Of a stretch of DNA of 64,000 bases, positions 1-10,500 are shown piece by piece. The number at the start of each line of letters is the position of its first letter. The stretch's first letter is position 1. The notes under the pieces are model-generated. The model saw nothing but the letters and a program-made list of their open reading frames with translations, was not told where the DNA came from and did no database searches. This DNA comes from Craspedostauros australis (lineage: Eukaryota > Bacillariophyta > Bacillariophyceae > Mastogloiales > Achnanthaceae), in assembly GCA_026770025.1 (NCBI GenBank), contig JAMXDE010000012.1, forward strand, positions 1,798,001 to 1,862,000, written 5' to 3'. The translations under genes and the position numbers were made by a program.

Positions 1-288
1 ACAACTACAACCACTTGCGTCCCTGCAAAGACTCGCACAACATCGCGCGAACGCTACTCGTACGCATGCTACATACCTCAAGCGTGCTCCAAATCCTCAT
101 TCTTCCACTATCCTCCATCCTCCGTCCTCTCTGTCTTTGCGGACTCCTGCGCCTGATCATAATTCTGCAGGACCCACCAAGCACACGGCCCCTCCTGCAA
201 GCAACACCATTCGCATCTTCGACGTCGTGAACATCGCAAACAACTCCAACATCAATCTCGTGGATACCACTCTTCACCACCAAGGACG
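1..288. other. Upstream region of the first gene; no gene seen
   Basis: Pyrimidine-rich and CA-rich sequence without a convincing reading frame, probably promoter and 5' leader of the gene starting at 289. Nothing else is recognisable. Confidence 0.4.
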
Positions 289-1260
289 ATGAATCACTCC
301 TCGAACAAATCTGGAGGCACAAGCCTCGCCAGCAACCGCCGCACCATCAATCAAGAGCGCCAAAACCAGATCGACGTCAATGCCCACGAAGGATCTCGGC
401 ATGCCCGCACGGCCGATGATGGTCGCACTGGTGGCAACAGATCCACTGCGGCGAATGAGAACCCCAACTCGCTTCGATCCTTGCTGCAGGCTGGTGCTGA
501 CATGCAACGTGAGCGCTCGCAGCACATGCAGCATCACAGCCAGTCGCTTCTGACTGCGCCAATGCTGCTATCAACGCAATCTCCTTCGCAGTTGCCGTTC
601 TGGCTTCCGGTGCCCTCCTCTTCTGCACGAGCATCCGCTGGATCTCAGCAGCAGCATCACCAGCAACAACAACAACAACAACAACAACAGCTGCAGAGTG
701 CGACGGATGGCATGGCGTCACTTCTGCCGCCCATCTCAAGTGGCCTGACGACGCCACTGCCATCCTTCTCGCCGATCTTCATGTCGCAAACACAAGCGAG
801 GCCAGGCACGGCGCACGACAACACCATCCATCCCAACAGCAACGCTCCGTACACAAGAGCCCACGAACGAGCATCCATGGCTGGTGGCCATAGGGACAGT
901 GGCTGCGGCGACAACGAGACAATCAATCCATCGTCTGATCGATCGTCGCTCCCTCAGCTAATAACAACCATCATTGATGAAACGCTGGAGCTGACGAGAG
1001 ACTTCGACATTAATGATCTGTTTGGACCAACGTCAACGTCAACGTCACTATCGTCGACAGAAGCAGCCCCAATGGTAGAGGAAGGGGAGGAGGTATCCGA
1101 AGCCTCAGAAGTATCGGGTTCCCCCGAAGCAAGCGAACGGTCGCGACCAAGGCGTTCGTCGCGACCATGGTTGCTCCCCGTGCCTCGACTGAAGCGAAGA
1201 CGACGGGACGATGACAGCGACAACGAGGGTGGCAGGCCCTTCAATCTCAGTCCTCAATGA
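289..1260 (+). CDS. Gln/Ser-rich hypothetical protein, 323 aa
   Basis: Unrecognised protein. The start is the first ATG of a long open frame (289-291). The chain is low in complexity: Asn/Arg/His-rich at the start, a Gln tract around residues 120-134 (broken by His, encoded by CAG/CAA), then Ser/Pro/Thr-rich sequence. Near the C terminus a short predicted helix (about residues 223-243, rich in Ile, Thr, Asp and Glu) is followed by an acidic Glu/Ser stretch and a strongly basic tail (KRRRRDDDSDNE) that could act as a nuclear localisation signal. There is no signal peptide or membrane segment. A nuclear or transcription-related role is possible from composition alone, but no domain supports it. 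The length, the ATG and the lack of stops in such biased codons make it likely to be a real gene. Confidence 0.65.
   Translation: MNHSSNKSGGTSLASNRRTINQERQNQIDVNAHEGSRHARTADDGRTGGNRSTAANENPNSLRSLLQAGADMQRERSQHMQHHSQSLLTAPMLLSTQSPSQLPFWLPVPSSSARASAGSQQQHHQQQQQQQQQQLQSATDGMASLLPPISSGLTTPLPSFSPIFMSQTQARPGTAHDNTIHPNSNAPYTRAHERASMAGGHRDSGCGDNETINPSSDRSSLPQLITTIIDETLELTRDFDINDLFGPTSTSTSLSSTEAAPMVEEGEEVSEASEVSGSPEASERSRPRRSSRPWLLPVPRLKRRRRDDDSDNEGGRPFNLSPQ
646..690 (+). repeat. CAG/CAA triplet repeat (polyglutamine tract)
   Basis: In-frame CAG, CAA and CAC triplets encode an interrupted polyglutamine run inside the first gene. Mixed CAA/CAG usage suggests selection for the amino acid rather than recent pure-triplet expansion. 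Confidence 0.85.
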
Positions 1261-3745
1261 GAGACCGTGATCAGCGAAAAAGGGAAAGTGGGCCAATGGT
1301 CTGGCGCATTGAAACGTTGATCGAGCCATGCTGGATGCTGGTGCAGGAAAGAGGTTGGTGCTGCCAAGCAGGACACACGCCCCACGAGTGCGCATATGTG
1401 CAACACTAGAAGAGCAGAGTTGAGTAGGGACGTTGGCGTTGAGGTTGAGGCTGTGATGCCCGACTGATACTGATTCAATACAGCGGTGCCATTACTACTC
1501 CTGTGCTCTACCCTATAACAACGTAGCAATACAATCAAACACGCCTACGCATAAACGTACGAGTAGGAGTCGAACCCCAAGGCAGTTAGAGAAGAATACT
1601 CCACTACATTCGAATCCACGAGCAAGCCCTCGTGCTGGCATAATCGGCACAGGAGCGGCGCTCGACTGGCCTTTGCACCATGGCACAAGCCAAAGCCCAC
1701 AAGCAGCCAGCTACAGTCAGCAGCACCAATCGAGAAGACTTCCAGACTGGTACAGTCCCTGGAGTGTTGGCGGGAGAACATTTGCGAATTCATGGAACTT
1801 TACTGAAGCATTCGTCCTCCATGACCATGCTACTATCCTCGAATGTGTAGTACGATACATGCGAGAGCTGTGCAGAGCATGTCCGAGTCCGCATGATACC
1901 AGAAATGTATCGGAGGAGACATGGATCATAAGATGCTCTACCAACGCAGAGACTGTCGCCTTGGTGGCACTGAGACGATGCCAACGCAATGAAATCCCAT
2001 CTTTGTATTGCACTGTACTTCTCCGTTTTCTTCCATCAGAGCATTACTGGAGTATATGCCTTTGCGTGAACGTGTGGGAGGCATGTGGCACTTTTCACGA
2101 AGGTGACAATGCGCCGCCAGAGCACTGGTTGTAAACGATGCGAACAAGAGCCTCTCGGCATGTAAACCTTGCGATGATACCTATTGAACAGACGGACTCA
2201 AACTGCTCTGCTGCACTCTATTATACTATTCTCGACTCTGCTGTTTAGGTTGCGGAGGAGATCAACGGTCATGGCAAGGGTCTCTGCCCACAGTCTTTCG
2301 TAAAGGGATACCTCAGAATCAGCGCTGTTGGACTGGATTAGACCGGATTGAAATGGATTGATCAGAGAGTCGTCGTCTTGTCCCCGTTTTTGGTTTTGAT
2401 GTTGACGAATCTGTCTGGGCGTTGTTTTGGTGCTGTATAGGTTGCCTCGGCGATGATGGCTCATAGGCCGTCCCATTGTGAAACAATCTCGGGTTTCTGT
2501 CTTGGCGAGAAGCGGATAATCCCCACTGGGGTAAGGTATGGCCTCCGATACAGTACTGCTATGTGTGTACAATACTCTTGGTGTGGAGACGCAAGAGTAT
2601 AGCATGCCAGTACGCCCAAGCACTCATTGCCTCGTGCTTAAAGTGGCAGAGCAGTCCATTTGGGGCGTGCAAGTGCAGCAATGGTCTGATGATCACGTCA
2701 ACCACGAATCTTGCTTGGATGTTCCAGGACGGAGGCAACGCAGTGGAGGCAACGATTGGGAGGCGACATCAACATTGCTCTCACAGCTTCCGCAGCCCAC
2801 ACGTACACACGTCAGCAATGCGAGAGTGCACATGGGATAGTCCGAGCTACGCGTAGAGTACTCGACTTGGAATGCCACGCACGTCAATCATGTAGCGACG
2901 GCACAAGGACATCATCTGCGCCGTCGGAGAAGCTGCAGGCGGACAAGCACACATACTCCTGCTCCACGTGGTGTCCCCGATATCGATGTGGCATCCCCAC
3001 CAAACGATGGCTTCAATAAGTCTGATGTGGAGCCACAACTCTCGTTCGTACATAGTACCATACTCTGCTCCAAGATACCAGACTTCGTACTTGCGCAGGG
3101 CCAACACCAATACGAGCTACCCAAACGGAAGGTCGCTTCGCCGCCGAAAACATGTGGTTGCAGCTCTCTTGTTGGACTCTCTGCGTGGAGAAAACAAACA
3201 AGACGGAGAGTCACTCACAAGTCGATGTTGTACGATCGATCTACCAGTACAATGGATACTATTTAGGCTGATGGTGAGTGCTGCGAGTGACAAGAAACGA
3301 GTTCCCTAGCTCTCACTTGTTGCTGCTTTCCTGCATTCACCTCACCCCGCAGACCAACCTGCCAGGCCGCTCTCCCCAACTCAATTCCCAAGTCTGCATA
3401 CATACATACATCATGTCATATTCCGGTACCACAGTATGAGTACGGCAATTCAATAAAACAACGTGACCAACAGATGTCACACTCCATCCCATATATCGCG
3501 GATGCTGCAACAGCCATGGAACGACATTGCTCCCCTTTCCCATCCACCCTTTCACAAGTACATACAATACGTAGGGTACTCGCATGGTACTATTCGCGCT
3601 GGCGCTTGCACACAAATGTACAATCACTCCTGCTGGCGACGGTGGCATCACTCGATCCCTGGTCGAGAAGGAACCATCCCTTGCGCCTCCCAACATCAAC
3701 GAGATCAGAACGCGTCAGGCGGGCAGGATCGGCCGACAACGGGTG
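1261..3745. other. Intergenic, 2.5 kb between convergent genes; no gene supported
   Basis: Only short overlapping frames occur here, several opening with non-ATG codons and none with recognisable protein character. AT-rich motifs such as CTATTATACTATTC (around 2218) and repeated TACTC/GAGTA words occur, as at other gene ends in the window. It probably holds the two 3' untranslated regions. Confidence 0.5.
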
Positions 3746-6445
3746 CTACAGATCCCATGACTGCGCACCACCGCTGGGCTTCATGTCCATCACCGGGATC
3801 ATGTACGGTGCCCTCGACATGTTCTTTGCGTTGCGCTTGGCCTTGGTGTTCCCGGATGCGACCGCCGCAGCCGTTGCCGCTGCAGCAGCTGCTGCTGCCA
3901 CGGTCTCATCATGCTCTTCTTGCTGACGTTGCTGCAGCTGCAGCTGCTCCTCCTCGGTCAAGTTTCCTTCGCTGTTGAGGCCGCCAGACGCGCTGCTCTC
4001 GGATGTTTCGGCCAAGCCGGAGATGCGGTCAAACAGCGTCGACGTGGCCGTGCTTCGATCGGTTAATTTGCGAGCATCGTAAGATTGGTTGCCGCCCTTG
4101 CTGTCCTTCTTGCTGCCACGGTTGGTGACCAACTTGGCGGTTCCCTTGGCCACCTTCTTCGCGCCGTGGGCAGCACCGCCAACGACCTTGGTCGTCCCCT
4201 TCAGGCCACCCTTGACGACGGTCTTGCTGACGCCGAACGTGCCCTTGGCCACCCCCTTGGTGACACCGCTTGCGACGTTGACGGTGCCCTTGGTGACGTT
4301 GACCGTCGTCCTTCCGACTTGCTTGACGGCCTTGGTCGGATCCTTCACCACCTTGACCGTTCCCTTCGCGACGTCCTTCGTGAAGCTGCCGATGTGCTTC
4401 GCGGCACGCTTCGGATCCTTGACGACGTTGACGGAGCCCTTCGCTGCGCTGCGCGTCGCGCCGGCAGTCCGGACCAATGCCTGGGCGACCTGCGACAAGG
4501 CCGTCTTCTTCTTCCACATCATCATGAGGCCGTCCTCGTTGCCGTCGACCATGTCGTCCCCGTTCTCAGTGAGGGCCCTGTGGGCGTCGTACTCCGCCTG
4601 CTCCAGGCGTTCCCGTTCCAACTTCTCCTCGTTGGCAAGCGTGAGGATCTCATCCTGCCGGCTCAATCGGTGTGCGAGCCACTCCTGTTCGTCGGCTGGA
4701 TTGGTCGCATCCGCTAGCGACTGGATCGTACCGGCCGTGTCTTCCGTGAACTGGGTGTCGATGCTCATTTCCGACTCGATGCTCCTCGACCGCGATCGCA
4801 TGCCCGATTGCTGGCCACGTCGACGGCGCGAGTGCGACCTCGATCCGGACGAGGCTCTCGATTCGCCGGATCCGAGACCGGATCGGTTGCCGCTGTGCTT
4901 CCGCATGCTGGTGCGCCCCCGTTCCGACACCTCCCCCGTGAGACTCAGCGGCGCCATGTCGTCCAAAATGCGACGCCGCCGTCGCGTTGACGCGCTGTTG
5001 GAGGCTCCCGTCGATGCCGTGAGGGCGCTGTGTTCGTCCGCGCTGACGGCGGAGTCGCCGTTGGCGCCGCGTCCACACAAATTCTGCGGGATCGTGGAAC
5101 CGCCCACACCGTACTCTATGCTGGAACGGCGCTTGGCGCGATCCCGAGATGCAATTTCCTCTCCGGACATGGCGTACGACGCTCTCATGGCCTCCATCTG
5201 CGCTTCGCGTTGGGCCGAGAGCGCATCCAAAGGCGCGCTGTTTGTGCGGGATGGTGTGCGTCGGACGTGGTCGTTGTGACGATGGCTGCTGCCGCCGCCC
5301 AATCCCCGGGTGCTGCTGCCGTGGGCTGGAGCTTGGGAGCCGGTCATCAGATTGCGACGGCGGAAGCTGCGACTTCGTTGCAACGATCCCACCGCATGAG
5401 GCTGGTGGTGCACGCTGGCGCTGGTCTCGCTGCGACTGCGGGATGGCTTCATTCTGCGCGACGATGGTCCGCGTTGCAAGCGCGGTCTGCTGTGCGATGA
5501 AGACGACAACGACGACCCGGATCCAGCTGCTGGTCTGCGATGCCTGGATGGAGGCGATGAATCCTGGTCCCCGTTTCTGTCATCGGGAGCATCCCTGGTT
5601 CTGCTGCTCCGATTCCTCCCATCCGCGTCGTCCTCCAGCGCCGAGTGCTGTTCCTTCAGGTGTCGTCGTCGTGGTTTGCTGCCGCTCCTGTTGCGGCCGC
5701 TGCTCGAGCTCCCCCTGCGGCTGCGAGATGATCCCCTTCGGCGATGGCTACTGCTGCTGCCCAAGCCGCCACCTTCGGGACTGGCGAATGCCTCGCTCTC
5801 TTCTTCTTCCTCCTCCTCCTCCTCTTCTTCCGGAATGGCGGACTCTGTCCACTCCAGACCCAGCTTGTCGCGCTGGTGATGCCTGTTGTGTCGATGAGAC
5901 GACGACGATGATGGTTGCGAGGACGAGAGCATCATGGTTCTGTGGGATTGTTGGGCTGTTGGGCTGCTCCCGATCTTCTTTCTTGGGTGCCCACTGGTGC
6001 AGTGCTCTCGTGTTTGTTTCTGGTCTTGCTTTGACTTGATTGTGTTGTTCTTACTTGCACGGCCTAAGCGTGGTGTGGCCTGCCGTTGAGGTGATTGTGA
6101 TTGTGGGTGCGATTGTGATTGTGATTGTGGCTGTGGCTGTGGTCGTCCTTGTATGTGAGACGGTAAAATGTTGATTGCTCCCAAAGGGTGTCTTCGGTGT
6201 TGTGCTTGTGACTGTTGTCTGTGCTGTTCCTGTGCCCTCGTCTTCGTTTGGGCGTGAGTTGTGCCAGTCAGTGAAGGAGTGTGGGAGGACCATTGCGAGC
6301 TGTCGTCTGCTTGTTCTCCCTCTGCCCTGTACCGTTGGTTGGTTGGTGGCTTGGTGGCTTGGTGGCTCGGAGTGAAGTGTGTTTTGGTCCACGGCGTCGC
6401 TGAGTTCTTTGTCGTTCTTCCAGGGTTGACTGCGACTCGGGTCAT
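3746..6445 (-). CDS. Arg/Ser-rich protein A with C-terminal KGTV amphipathic repeats (paralogue of two neighbours), 899 aa
   Basis: Unrecognised family, member A. The longest ATG form starts at 6445. A pair of ATGs at 5935/5932 (MMLSSSQ) may be the true start, because residues before it are Gln/His/Pro-rich like translated leader. The N-terminal two thirds is disordered: a Glu tract, many Arg-Ser dipeptides, His and Ser runs. Three blocks shared with the genes at 7597-11532 and 13470-17102 follow. Block 1 is a helix with the pattern W-x3-R-x3-Q-D-x-I-L-x2-A (about residues 588-603). Block 2 is repetitive KGTV/KGSV/VVKDP sequence (about 663-777) that can form a long Lys-rich amphipathic helix like synuclein or LEA 11-mers. 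Block 3 is Y-x3-L-x-D-R-S-T...L-F-D-R-I (about 788-807). The chain ends WDL. There is no signal peptide or transmembrane segment. Block 2 suggests reversible membrane or lipid-surface binding; this is inference. Confidence 0.8.
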   Translation of the reverse strand: MTRVAVNPGRTTKNSATPWTKTHFTPSHQATKPPTNQRYRAEGEQADDSSQWSSHTPSLTGTTHAQTKTRAQEQHRQQSQAQHRRHPLGAINILPSHIQGRPQPQPQSQSQSHPQSQSPQRQATPRLGRASKNNTIKSKQDQKQTREHCTSGHPRKKIGSSPTAQQSHRTMMLSSSQPSSSSSHRHNRHHQRDKLGLEWTESAIPEEEEEEEEEEESEAFASPEGGGLGSSSSHRRRGSSRSRRGSSSSGRNRSGSKPRRRHLKEQHSALEDDADGRNRSSRTRDAPDDRNGDQDSSPPSRHRRPAAGSGSSLSSSSHSRPRLQRGPSSRRMKPSRSRSETSASVHHQPHAVGSLQRSRSFRRRNLMTGSQAPAHGSSTRGLGGGSSHRHNDHVRRTPSRTNSAPLDALSAQREAQMEAMRASYAMSGEEIASRDRAKRRSSIEYGVGGSTIPQNLCGRGANGDSAVSADEHSALTASTGASNSASTRRRRRILDDMAPLSLTGEVSERGRTSMRKHSGNRSGLGSGESRASSGSRSHSRRRRGQQSGMRSRSRSIESEMSIDTQFTEDTAGTIQSLADATNPADEQEWLAHRLSRQDEILTLANEEKLERERLEQAEYDAHRALTENGDDMVDGNEDGLMMMWKKKTALSQVAQALVRTAGATRSAAKGSVNVVKDPKRAAKHIGSFTKDVAKGTVKVVKDPTKAVKQVGRTTVNVTKGTVNVASGVTKGVAKGTFGVSKTVVKGGLKGTTKVVGGAAHGAKKVAKGTAKLVTNRGSKKDSKGGNQSYDARKLTDRSTATSTLFDRISGLAETSESSASGGLNSEGNLTEEEQLQLQQRQQEEHDETVAAAAAAAATAAAVASGNTKAKRNAKNMSRAPYMIPVMDMKPSGGAQSWDL
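4115..4462 (-). other. Coding region of the KGTV amphipathic-repeat domain, protein A
   Basis: Encodes about 115 residues in which motifs of the type [AV]-A-K-G-[ST]-V-x-V-V-K-D-P recur at about 23-residue spacing, then degrade into shorter V-x-K-G-x-x steps near 11 residues. The matching segments of the two paralogues lie at about 8130-8478 and 16450-16730. Confidence 0.75.
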
Positions 6446-7596
6446 TTTGGCGGGTTTCACGATCAACGATTATCGATGACACAACGTGAATTAAACGTTC
6501 GGTGCCAAAAGACGCAGCACGCTCGTTGTGGATTCGGTTTCGTCTGCTTCTGTTCTTGGTTCTATCTGCACGTCTCGTCTTGATCGCACACGTGCAAAGC
6601 GAATCAGTACTTGACACCGTCGTTCCGATTGCATTTCCCCTGGCCTCTTTGACATTGTAGGTGGCATTTGTGGTGTGTGGACAAGCGGTGGCGGAAGAAT
6701 GGTTGATGTTCGCCCTTCTTTTTGATCGATGCTGTCCAATCATCCTTTGACTCTCTGTCTACTTCAGCCCCCTTGTCCTTGTTGATGCTCTGCCTTCAGT
6801 CTTGGTGACGTAGCTGCGTGTCGCTGATGCTGGCGCCTCTCCTTGTTGTGCAAGAGTGTCTTGATGTTAGCGTTGCTGTCGCGGCTGCCAACATTCCGAA
6901 GCATGCATCCAAGAACAGAAGTGAGTGGACAAGGTATGGGGGCTTGCGCTACTCAGGTTCGTTCTACGAGTACAGGCACTTTGCCACAAGGGCTCTTCTC
7001 ACTTCACCTGTCCGGCGGGGTCGTTCTTCCATCCGATGCAAAGAACGCCAGCAACAGAGAAATCGAGAATGAGAAACTCACGACATGTGTGGGCCCGCCG
7101 GTGCTCTCTGCGAACTGATTCTAAAATAGCACGACCACCTCCCGCAATGGCTTTGCAGAGGTTTCGGTGATGAGCGCTTCTGCGGGCTGCTCTTCCACCG
7201 CATCGGTTTCTCGGATGGCGACGACAATGGCGCGTGTCTCACTATCGCAGGACGCAAACAACGAGAGCACAACCACAAGTGGACTTGCTCTACATAGCTC
7301 GTAGTCTAACATGTATGTGCAATATCATATTTTATATCATAACATAATAGTCCAAGTAATGTATACTCCAATCGCATTGCTTAATAGTATAGCATTGTCC
7401 AAGTTTTAATACTTCAGAGTGCTGTTCATAATCGTGTGGCACCCCAACAGAGCATCGCGCAGAGTAAAGCCATGCAAGTACTCCACAGTATTCAAAAACA
7501 TATAATAGCTGCAGGCATTCGTGCGGCCACTGCCAAAGACTCGACATTCATTCCTCATCTGGTGATATAATAGGATACAGGATCTTGCCATGTTGA
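6446..7596. other. Intergenic between tandem paralogues A and B
   Basis: Holds the promoter and leader of protein A and the 3' region of protein B. An imperfect TTGGTGGC repeat lies just inside the A reading frame (6340-6366). AT-rich sequence with TATATCATATTTTATATCAT character lies at 7320-7350, downstream of the B stop. No gene is supported. Confidence 0.45.
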
Positions 7597-10500
7597 TCAC
7601 AAATCCCATGCTTTGACACGGTGCGCAAAGTCTGCATTTGGCACCAACATAACATCAGCCGCGCTGGGCGGTAACACTCCCCGCACACGGCCATTGGACT
7701 TGGATCGCCTTCCCCCCAGCTTCTTGGCAGCTGCGACCTGGCCAAAGAACCCCGACGAGAATTGTTCGCCACCTCCCTCTCCCTCGTCATCAGCTCCAGC
7801 GCCACCGTTCTGGCTCTTGCGTCTCGCGAATGGTCGCTTGTTCGCTTGCTTGCCGCCTGGCTTCTGCTCTCCGCTTCCGTGGTTGGATTTGTTGAAGAAG
7901 AAGCTGGATTCTTCGGTTTTGGCCGTGCCATTGGAGGTTTTGCCGCCTGCGTTGCCACCTGCCTCTTTCAACTTATCATCGAATTGGTCGTCATTCTCGC
8001 CTTCCTGCTCCTCCTCTTCCTTCAGAGTGTTCGTCACGCGGTCCATCAACGACATCCTGCCGGTGCGTCGACTCTTCAGGTCCTTGGCGTAATAGTCGTC
8101 GTACTTCTCCCTGTCGTCGTCATCGCCGTCTCGGCCGATGATCAGATTGGCGGTTCCCTTGGCCACGTGCTTGAGGCCGTGGGCGGTACCTTCCACGACC
8201 ATGGTCGTGCCCTTGAAACCACCCTTCACGACTGTCGTCGTCACGCCCAGCGTACCTTTCGCAACGCCCATGGTGACGCCGCTTGCAACATGGACTGTTC
8301 CCTTCGTGACATTCACTGTCGTTCTTGCAACCTGCTTGACCGCGATCGTGGGATCCTTGACCACCTTCACCGTACCCTCGGCAGCATCCTTGGCGAATGA
8401 TCCAATCTGCTTGGCAGCTCGTTTGGGATCCTTCACCACGTTCACGGATCCTTTGGCGGCGCTGCGCGTGACGCCGGCTGTTTTCGACATGGCCATCGCC
8501 AGGGTCTGGAATGCCGATCTGCGCTTCTGCTGCGGTTGATCCGAGTCGCCATCGGGACCATTCCTGTCGCCATCCCCATCTGCATCATTGATGTTCTTCA
8601 CGTCGCCTTCGAGAGGCTTGGACTTGCTTTCCAACTGGTCTTGCTTGGCGTCGGAGAGAATCTTATCTTGCACCGAGCTGCGCTTTTGGGTCCATTGCAA
8701 TCTCTCCTCGTCGTCAAGGAACAGCGCACCTTGGCTTTCGTCATTTGCGTTCTGCCCTGTCCTGCTGCGACCGCTGTGGCCTGGCGGCATGTCATAGCCA
8801 TAACGTTCACTCAGGCTTCCGGAGCCTCCGCTGACCACAGACTCTCCCGACCTCGATCGCTGGATATTCTTCTGCCGGTCGGAAAAGTAAACACCAAGGG
8901 CACCGGCATCCTCCAAACCGGCAGCTGACATTCGAGACTTGGAGATGGACGAGTGCTTCTCTCGATTTCCCGGCGATCCCGATGTCTGCGACGCGGCGGT
9001 GTACTCGCCCGCTGATGTCACAGATGCCGAACCACGTCCATAATGACTGCGACGACCGCGCATGTGGCCCAGCCGGGAGCTGTCAGCGGGTTGGTCGGTG
9101 CCAACACCACCGCCGACACTGCGGCTACTACTCCGAACCGGCTGCCTGCCCATGCTTCTGGATCGTTGTCTTTGCAACGGAGCGCGGCCCGGGCCAACGT
9201 ATGACTGCGTCGACGACGGCACTCCTGACTGCTTCGAAGACTTGTTCTGCCTTTCCAAATTGGCCGCCAATCCAGTCAAGTCTTCTGCGGCATTATCGTC
9301 TCCTTCTTGGGATTCGGTTCCCTGCTGCTGCTGCTGCTCGTCCACGATGCTGACATCCTGCGTTGATTCTTCTTCCATCGAGGATGCCTTCTGCACGGCG
9401 TCAGCTGATTCTCGCCTGCTTCGGGCACGGGCCCCACGCTTGATGGACATGGCGCCAAGACTTCTGGATCGCGGTGCCCTGGATCGCCGGTCGTTTCTCG
9501 CTGTCGATGTTGGCGTGGATGCCACCGACGGGGTGGATCGATTGCCAGGACGTTGGGTCGACCGAGCTCGCATACGTGGGGTCGACGAGTTCGATCGGCG
9601 GCCATTCTCGCGTCCAGAAGAACGCGACCTCACGCGATCTTCCTTGAGAGGCACAGACCCTGATCGCTCTCGGCCGTTGGTCGATCTGGACTTCGGCCGC
9701 TGGTCGTCCTGTTGCCGGCGCGACTTGGTCGGTGATTCCCTGCCAGACCTGGATCGACCATCCCGGCCTGAACGCCGTCTCGATCTGTCGCCGTGGTCCC
9801 TCGTCACAGCGGACGCGGACTTGGATCTCGGCTTCTCCCTCGCAGTAGATGCGGAAGCAGATTTCGATCGTGGGCGCTGCTGTTGATGCTGCTGCTTGGA
9901 CGATGTCGATGTCGATGGCCTGGAATGGGATTGTTCTTTGGTGGGATTGGATCTCGATGCGGGCCGTGACGACTGTGAGTGTGACTGTGAGTGTGACTGT
10001 GAGTGTGACTGTGAGTGTGACTGTGAGTGTGACTGTGAGTGTGACTGTGACTGTGCCTGTGATTTTGTTCGCTCTTGGGTGGCATTGCGTTTGGTGGGTG
10101 ATCTGTGTCTTTCCTGAGATGCTCGCGACTTGGAAGGCGAATGCACGTTGCGACGTCCCGATTTGCTCGGTGATCTGGATGACGAATATGCGTGCTGTTC
10201 TGCACCCGGTGCCGACCGTGATTTGGATGGTGACCGCGGCCTTTCCTTCATCGACGTGCTTCGCTCTGTTTTCTGCGGTGTTACCGCCGGAGATGGGTGA
10301 GATTTGGATGTGTTCCTGCTCGGTTTGGTTGGCGTCTTCGTGAGCGATGCCTCATACCGCTGTGGCCGAATCTTCTTTGTCACATCCGCATTCTCCATAG
10401 TCGATGCGGTCTTCTTCCCCTGCTGCAGCTGCCTGCTGAGTTCAACATCATTGATCGCATCATTGGCAAAGCTATCTCCGTCCGAGATGGAAGTGCAATC

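Noticed and set aside
1555-1630. Possible tRNA from a TTCGACTCC-like T-loop on the minus strand
   Set aside because: The T stem does not pair and no D or anticodon arm can be folded upstream.
1673-2134. 153-codon plus-strand frame
   Set aside because: No ATG at its start, no recognisable motif, and it lies between two convergent genes where 3' untranslated regions are expected.
4089-5279. 396-codon plus-strand frame opposite protein A
   Set aside because: It is the reverse complement of the biased Ser/Arg/Lys codons of protein A; Leu/Pro/Arg-rich antisense shadow.
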